Below are positions 60,831 through 64,000 of a stretch of 64,000 bases of DNA, piece by piece. Under the pieces are notes generated by a model that was given only the letters and a program-made list of their open reading frames with translations, ran no database searches and was not told the origin of the DNA. The number at the start of each line of letters is the position of its first letter. Within the stretch, counting starts at the first letter, position 1. The stretch is from Actinospica sp035493475 (lineage in GTDB: Bacteria; Actinomycetota; Actinomycetes; Streptomycetales; Catenulisporaceae). Where the stretch lies: the NCBI GenBank assembly GCA_035493475.1, contig DATJIF010000018.1:1-64000 (forward strand), read 5' to 3'. The translations under genes were made by a program, and so were the position numbers.

Positions 60831-60836
60831 TATGGT
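60831..60836 (+). promoter_or_regulatory. -10 box of second leaderless LacI-family gene
   Basis: TATGGT ends 6 bases before the GTG at 60843, the same geometry as the first LacI gene. It argues for GTG 60843 over the ATG at 60828, which would overlap this box. Confidence 0.5.
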
Positions 60837-60842
60837 CAGAGC

Positions 60843-61931
60843 GTGAGCGAAGCCGTGCCAGGATCCGAGACGCCCCCCGCCGCGTCCCCGCCCCGCGAGC
60901 GTCCGACGATGAAGGAGGTCGCCGCGCTCGCCGGGGTGAGCCTGAAGACCGTCTCCCGCGTGGTCAACGAGGTGCCGACGGTCGACCCGGCCCTGGTCGC
61001 CAAGGTGCACGTGGCGATGGACCGCCTAGGCTTCCGCCCCAACCTCGCCGCCAGCAACCTGCGCCGCGGCGACGGCCGCACGCACACCGTCGGCCTGCTG
61101 GTCGAGGACGTCGCCAACCCCTTCTCGGCGGCCGTGCACCGCGCCGTCGAGGACTACGCGGCCGAACGCGGCGTGTTCGTGCTGAGCTCCAGCCTCGACG
61201 AGGACCCCGAACGCGAACGCCGCATGGTCCGCGCCCTGATCGCCCGCCGCGTCGACGGCCTGATCATCGTCCCGGCCAGCACCGACCACCGCTACCTGGT
61301 CGCCGAACAGGAAGCGGGCACGGCCGTGGTATTCGTCGACCGCCTCCCCACCCCCCTGATCGGCGACGCCGTGGTCACCGACAACCGCGAAGCCGCCAAG
61401 GCGGCAGTCGAGCACCTCATCGCCGCGGGCCACCGTCGCATCGCCTACCTGGGCGACGAGGAATCCCTGATGACCGCCCGCGACCGCTACGCCGGCTACC
61501 GCGACGCCATGCAAGCAGCCGAGTCAAAGGGCTGCGTCATCACCCCGGCCCACGTAGTCCACGGCCTGCGCACCCCAAAGGCCGCCGACCAAGCCGTAAC
61601 CGCCATGCTCACCGAGCCCCACCACGTTGGCACCGCCGCCCCCACCGCCCTGTTCACCAGCCAGAACCTGGTAACCATCGGCGCCGTGGAAGCCCTCCAC
61701 CGCCTGAACCTCCACCACCAGGTAGCCGTCGTGGGCTTCGACGACTTCCCCCTGGCCCAACTCCTGGATCCCGGCGTCACGGTCCTGGCCCAGCAGCCCG
61801 CGAAGATCGGCCGCCTGGCCGCCGAACTCCTCTTCGCCCGCTTGGCCGCCAACCACACCCCCGCCGCCGTCCACGTCATCCCCAGCCTCCTCATCCCCCG
61901 AGGCTCCGGCGAAATCCCCGCCCCGAGCTGA
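60843..61931 (+). CDS. LacI-family transcriptional regulator, second
   Basis: A 362-residue LacI/GalR protein with a disordered Pro/Ala-rich N-terminal tail (about 1-22). The helix-turn-helix is TMKEVAALAGVSLKTVSRVV (about 23-42) and the hinge NLAASNLRRGDG. The ligand domain starts HTVGLLVEDVANPFSAAVHRAVE (about 79-101), with the inducer-loop VVFVDRLPTP and the typical VVGFDDFPLAQLL near the C-terminus. It follows the first LacI gene by 24 bases but has its own leaderless -10 box. Its targets are not evident; no second palindrome class is seen nearby. Confidence 0.9.
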   Translation: MSEAVPGSETPPAASPPRERPTMKEVAALAGVSLKTVSRVVNEVPTVDPALVAKVHVAMDRLGFRPNLAASNLRRGDGRTHTVGLLVEDVANPFSAAVHRAVEDYAAERGVFVLSSSLDEDPERERRMVRALIARRVDGLIIVPASTDHRYLVAEQEAGTAVVFVDRLPTPLIGDAVVTDNREAAKAAVEHLIAAGHRRIAYLGDEESLMTARDRYAGYRDAMQAAESKGCVITPAHVVHGLRTPKAADQAVTAMLTEPHHVGTAAPTALFTSQNLVTIGAVEALHRLNLHHQVAVVGFDDFPLAQLLDPGVTVLAQQPAKIGRLAAELLFARLAANHTPAAVHVIPSLLIPRGSGEIPAPS

Positions 61932-61947
61932 GGCATTGGGAGGGTAC

Positions 61948-62523
61948 ATGGAGCTCGAACTGAAGATCGTGAATCCACCGACGATCTCAGACATCGTGAT
62001 GCGGTGCGCGTCCGATGACTTCGACATCCAGGACCGGGAAGGACGAACCGGTCGCGGCTTCACCAACCTCAAGCGCCTGCTGGGCCGCCCGACCGACTTC
62101 GCCTTCGTCGTCGACCGACTTGCCCGAACCATCCCGGCAGACCACGCCGTAGCCGCGTGTGACGAAGGCGCCTGGCCACTCGTCGGCGCCATCGCCCTCA
62201 AGCTAGCCGTCCCCGCAGTACTAGTTCGGCGCTCCCCGAAGACCTACTTCGTCTCCTACGGTGACGACCCAACGGTCGGCGACGGACGACTCGCAGGCGA
62301 ACGGCTAGCACCACACACCCCCGTCCATCTGATCGACGACCTGGTCTACGCCGGCCAAACCCTCCGCTCAGCCCGCGACGCGCTAGGCCTAGTCGGTCTA
62401 GACGCGAAGACCGCCTCCGCGATCCTGTGGACCTTCCGTGCCGACGCAGCGAGCGACGAACTCGCCGCAGCCGGCATAACCGAGATCAGTTGCCTGATCC
62501 ACCAACGTCTGCTTCCCCGCTAG
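61948..62523 (+). CDS. Phosphoribosyltransferase-like protein
   Basis: A 191-residue type I phosphoribosyltransferase-fold protein. The PRPP-binding loop is VHLIDDLVYAGQTLRSA (about 128-144), with two acidic residues and the Thr. The flexible hood region is around 20-45, and KTYFVSYGD supplies the residues after the pyrophosphate loop. It resembles orotate phosphoribosyltransferases but is divergent, so substrate is unsure. GGGAGG precedes the ATG. Six CTA codons occur, again more than usual here. The gene ends about 30 bases before repeat copy 3. Confidence 0.8.
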   Translation: MELELKIVNPPTISDIVMRCASDDFDIQDREGRTGRGFTNLKRLLGRPTDFAFVVDRLARTIPADHAVAACDEGAWPLVGAIALKLAVPAVLVRRSPKTYFVSYGDDPTVGDGRLAGERLAPHTPVHLIDDLVYAGQTLRSARDALGLVGLDAKTASAILWTFRADAASDELAAAGITEISCLIHQRLLPR

Positions 62524-62555
62524 ATCGATGACGAGGGCAGGTCGACTTGCGCTTG

Positions 62556-62685
62556 ACGACCGGCCCTACCTACGTCGCCGGCACTGCGCTCGTTCCTCGC
62601 TCCGTGCCGGCAACTACGTCCGGGCACCCGCCCACCCGCCCTAGCCTTCGGCCCGCTACCTACGCTCCCTCGTACCTCGGTCGCT
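62556..62685 (+). repeat. Dispersed structured intergenic repeat, copy 3
   Basis: The hairpin stem is GCCGGCAC (62577-62584) with GTGCCGGC (62604-62611), around a 19-base loop identical to copy 2. CTACGTCCGGGC and a C-rich stretch follow. The tail matches copies 1 and 2 over 24 bases (62662-62685), then diverges. It is the shortest copy and, like the others, sits right after the 3' end of a plus-strand gene. Confidence 0.82.
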
Positions 62686-62844
62686 GCGTCCGCGCCCCTG
62701 CGGCGCCGCTTGTCTACTTGCGTCCATCTGGTCTGACTGAACGTCAAGGTCAAAAACGCCTCCGGCGGGCCGGCTCGGACAGCACCCAACAACACCGCCC
62801 GGCTGCGGTTTGGTCTGTGGGTGGGGGTGGGGTTCGGTTGGGGT

Positions 62845-62990
62845 GCTCTCCTCGCCTGGCACCGAAGGCGACCAGGAACCCGCCGGGGCCGCAAACAGCG
62901 ACGGCTCCCGCTGGTGTAAATATCCGCTTCGCCGTTTGCACCCCCGACAGAACCCTGGTAACCGGGCTACGCCTGCCAGGCGAGGAGAGC
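62845..62990. repeat. Long nested inverted repeat (possible structured RNA)
   Basis: A perfect 17-base inverted repeat, GCTCTCCTCGCCTGGCA (62845-62861) and TGCCAGGCGAGGAGAGC (62974-62990), encloses 112 bases. Inside is a second pair, GCAAAC near 62892 and GTTTGC near 62935. The whole could fold as one long branched hairpin. No coding frame explains it. Confidence 0.7.
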
Positions 62991-63161
62991 TCTGAACGTC
63001 GGGGGATTTTCTGCCGCAGCGCTCGGCCTGAGTCCTTGTCGGCGCGGCGGGCAATGTGAAATTCCCCATCGCCATCTGCGGTTCCCGGTGGGACCAAGAA
63101 AGCGCTTGCCGGGTTTCTGGGGCTTGGGACATCATCGGGAGCCGCTGAGGGAGGCGGGTGG

Positions 63162-64000
63162 ATGGTGGACGTGGCGGCGGGTGACGGTTCGGCTGCCGGT
63201 GATGGGGAGGTCGTGGATCCGCGCTGGGGGTGGGGGGCGCTTTCGCCGGCGGGGATGCGGGGGCTGGTTGGTGAGCGGTGGCGGTTGTTGGCGTTGCTGG
63301 GGAGTGGTGGGACGTGGACGGTGGCGGGGGTCGTGTTGGCGGCGGCCGCGCAGGTTGTGGGGACGATCGGGACGGCGGTGACTACGGGGTGGTTGGTCGC
63401 GGCGGCTACTTCGGCGCGGCGGGTGGGGGAGGTGGTTCCGGCGCTGGTGGCCACGGTGGGGGTGGTGATCGGGGTGCAGGTCGCGGCGCTTGTCGGGCGG
63501 TCGTGCGAGGTGGTGGCGGCGCGGCGGGTGGACGGGGCGCTTCGGGCGCGGGTGCGGGATATCGCTTTGGCGCCTGCGGGGATCGCGCATTTGGAGGATC
63601 CGTCGTTTCGGGCGGACGTGGAGCGGGCCTGCGATCTCGGGCTCGGATGGCGTACGCGGTCGCCTGGCAACGCGGCGATCGGGCAGGTCACGCAGATCGC
63701 GAGCCTTGTCAGTGGGCTGAGTGCGGCGGTCGTGCTCGGGCTGCGGTTTCCGCTGCTGGCGGTCGGGTTGACCGTTGCGTCGCTGTTCCTGCGCACGTTG
63801 GCGCGGCGGCAGTGGATGTGGCTCAGCAACATGGAGGAGCTGCGGGCGTCCGACACGCGTAAGGCGCAGTACTTCGCTCGACTCGCGCACGAGGCGGCGC
63901 CGGCGAAGGAGGTCCGGCTGTTCGGGCTGGCGGACTGGGTGCTCGACCGGATGCATCAGGCTTACGTGACGGCGCGGACTCCGGCGTGGGCGGCGCGTGC
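63162..64000 (+). CDS. ABC exporter with fused membrane domain (3' end cut off)
   Basis: The first 279 residues of an ABC transporter run off the right edge. A polar N-terminal segment (about 1-40) leads to a membrane domain with helices near 44-66, 70-92 and 100-120, and a further pair around 190-220. Coupling-helix-like text (RRQWMWLSNMEELRASDTRKAQYFARLAHE) and KEVRLFGLADWVLDRM match the membrane half of ABC exporters whose ATPase domain would follow outside the window. GGGAGG lies 7 bases before the ATG. The coding strand is G-rich (many GGG, GCG, CGG), unlike the C-rich genes before repeat copy 3. Confidence 0.82.
   Translation, partial: MVDVAAGDGSAAGDGEVVDPRWGWGALSPAGMRGLVGERWRLLALLGSGGTWTVAGVVLAAAAQVVGTIGTAVTTGWLVAAATSARRVGEVVPALVATVGVVIGVQVAALVGRSCEVVAARRVDGALRARVRDIALAPAGIAHLEDPSFRADVERACDLGLGWRTRSPGNAAIGQVTQIASLVSGLSAAVVLGLRFPLLAVGLTVASLFLRTLARRQWMWLSNMEELRASDTRKAQYFARLAHEAAPAKEVRLFGLADWVLDRMHQAYVTARTPAWAAR

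Larger units (their letters stand above)
62524..63161. other. 638-base intergenic region
   Basis: Between the phosphoribosyltransferase and the ABC exporter. It holds repeat copy 3 (62556-62685) and a long nested inverted repeat (62845-62990). The frames open across it are not supported as genes: no ribosome sites, no conserved domains, and codon bias unlike the neighbours. The last 170 bases before 63162 show nothing beyond the GGGAGG ribosome site of the next gene. Confidence 0.7.

Noticed and set aside
1..64000. CRISPR arrays, tRNA or rRNA genes, insertion sequences, prophage
   Set aside because: No regularly spaced direct repeats, no cloverleaf or rRNA-like stretch, and no transposase, integrase or phage structural gene was seen on either strand.

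Overview
The window comes from a high-GC actinomycete. Third positions are mostly G or C, many genes start with GTG, 4-base stop/start overlaps (ATGA or GTGA) are common, and several promoters look leaderless (-10 box 6-7 bases before the start codon). The mix of plant-polymer enzymes, paired ABC uptake operons, ECF and STAS regulators and LacI repressors fits a soil mycelial lineage such as Catenulispora or Actinospica relatives. That placement is inference; no rRNA or marker gene is present.

Layout. 1-8245: carbohydrate locus with a cut-off GH27 alpha-galactosidase, two CUT1 permeases, GH95 alpha-fucosidase, CE7 deacetylase and a binding lipoprotein. 8253-12679: a metallo-beta-lactamase-fold hydrolase, then a three-gene operon (unknown duplicated protein, AbiEii-type nucleotidyltransferase, GNAT) closed by a dispersed repeat. 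12686-14398: secreted proteins. 14649-21053: a redox unit on the minus strand (cytochrome-b-like proteins, 3Fe-4S ferredoxin, NuoF-like flavoprotein) divergent from a two-component system with ApbE. 21099-30108: stress and regulatory genes (RsbW-like and STAS proteins, Usp, MscS, YCII/ECF sigma, DNA ligase). 30120-35788: GH43 enzyme, NarK with a UroS-like regulator, PHB-depolymerase-like esterase. 35888-40550: first Liv-type ABC operon, followed by repeat copy 2. 40829-48379: GNAT, 2-oxoacid dehydrogenase E1 alpha and beta, an XRE/SDR pair, an NTF2-like tandem protein and a secreted beta-propeller.

48501-61931 is the most coherent system. A LacI-family repressor gene (59799) lies beside two copies of the perfect palindrome GCAATCGATTGC. 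A third copy lies 11 kb away. One copy sits just downstream of a good promoter for a dehydrogenase / M24 / aldehyde dehydrogenase operon. Another sits just downstream of a promoter for a five-gene Liv-type ABC importer plus an alpha/beta hydrolase resembling dihydroxypseudooxynicotine hydrolase. Together they look like one repressed uptake-and-catabolism regulon for an unknown, probably nitrogenous or acyl substrate.

The window ends with a second LacI regulator, a phosphoribosyltransferase, repeat copy 3, a long nested inverted repeat and a truncated ABC exporter. Three copies of one intergenic element (11985, 40568, 62556) share a hairpin whose stem changes while staying paired, which suggests selection on structure. 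No tRNA, rRNA, CRISPR array, insertion sequence or prophage was recognised.
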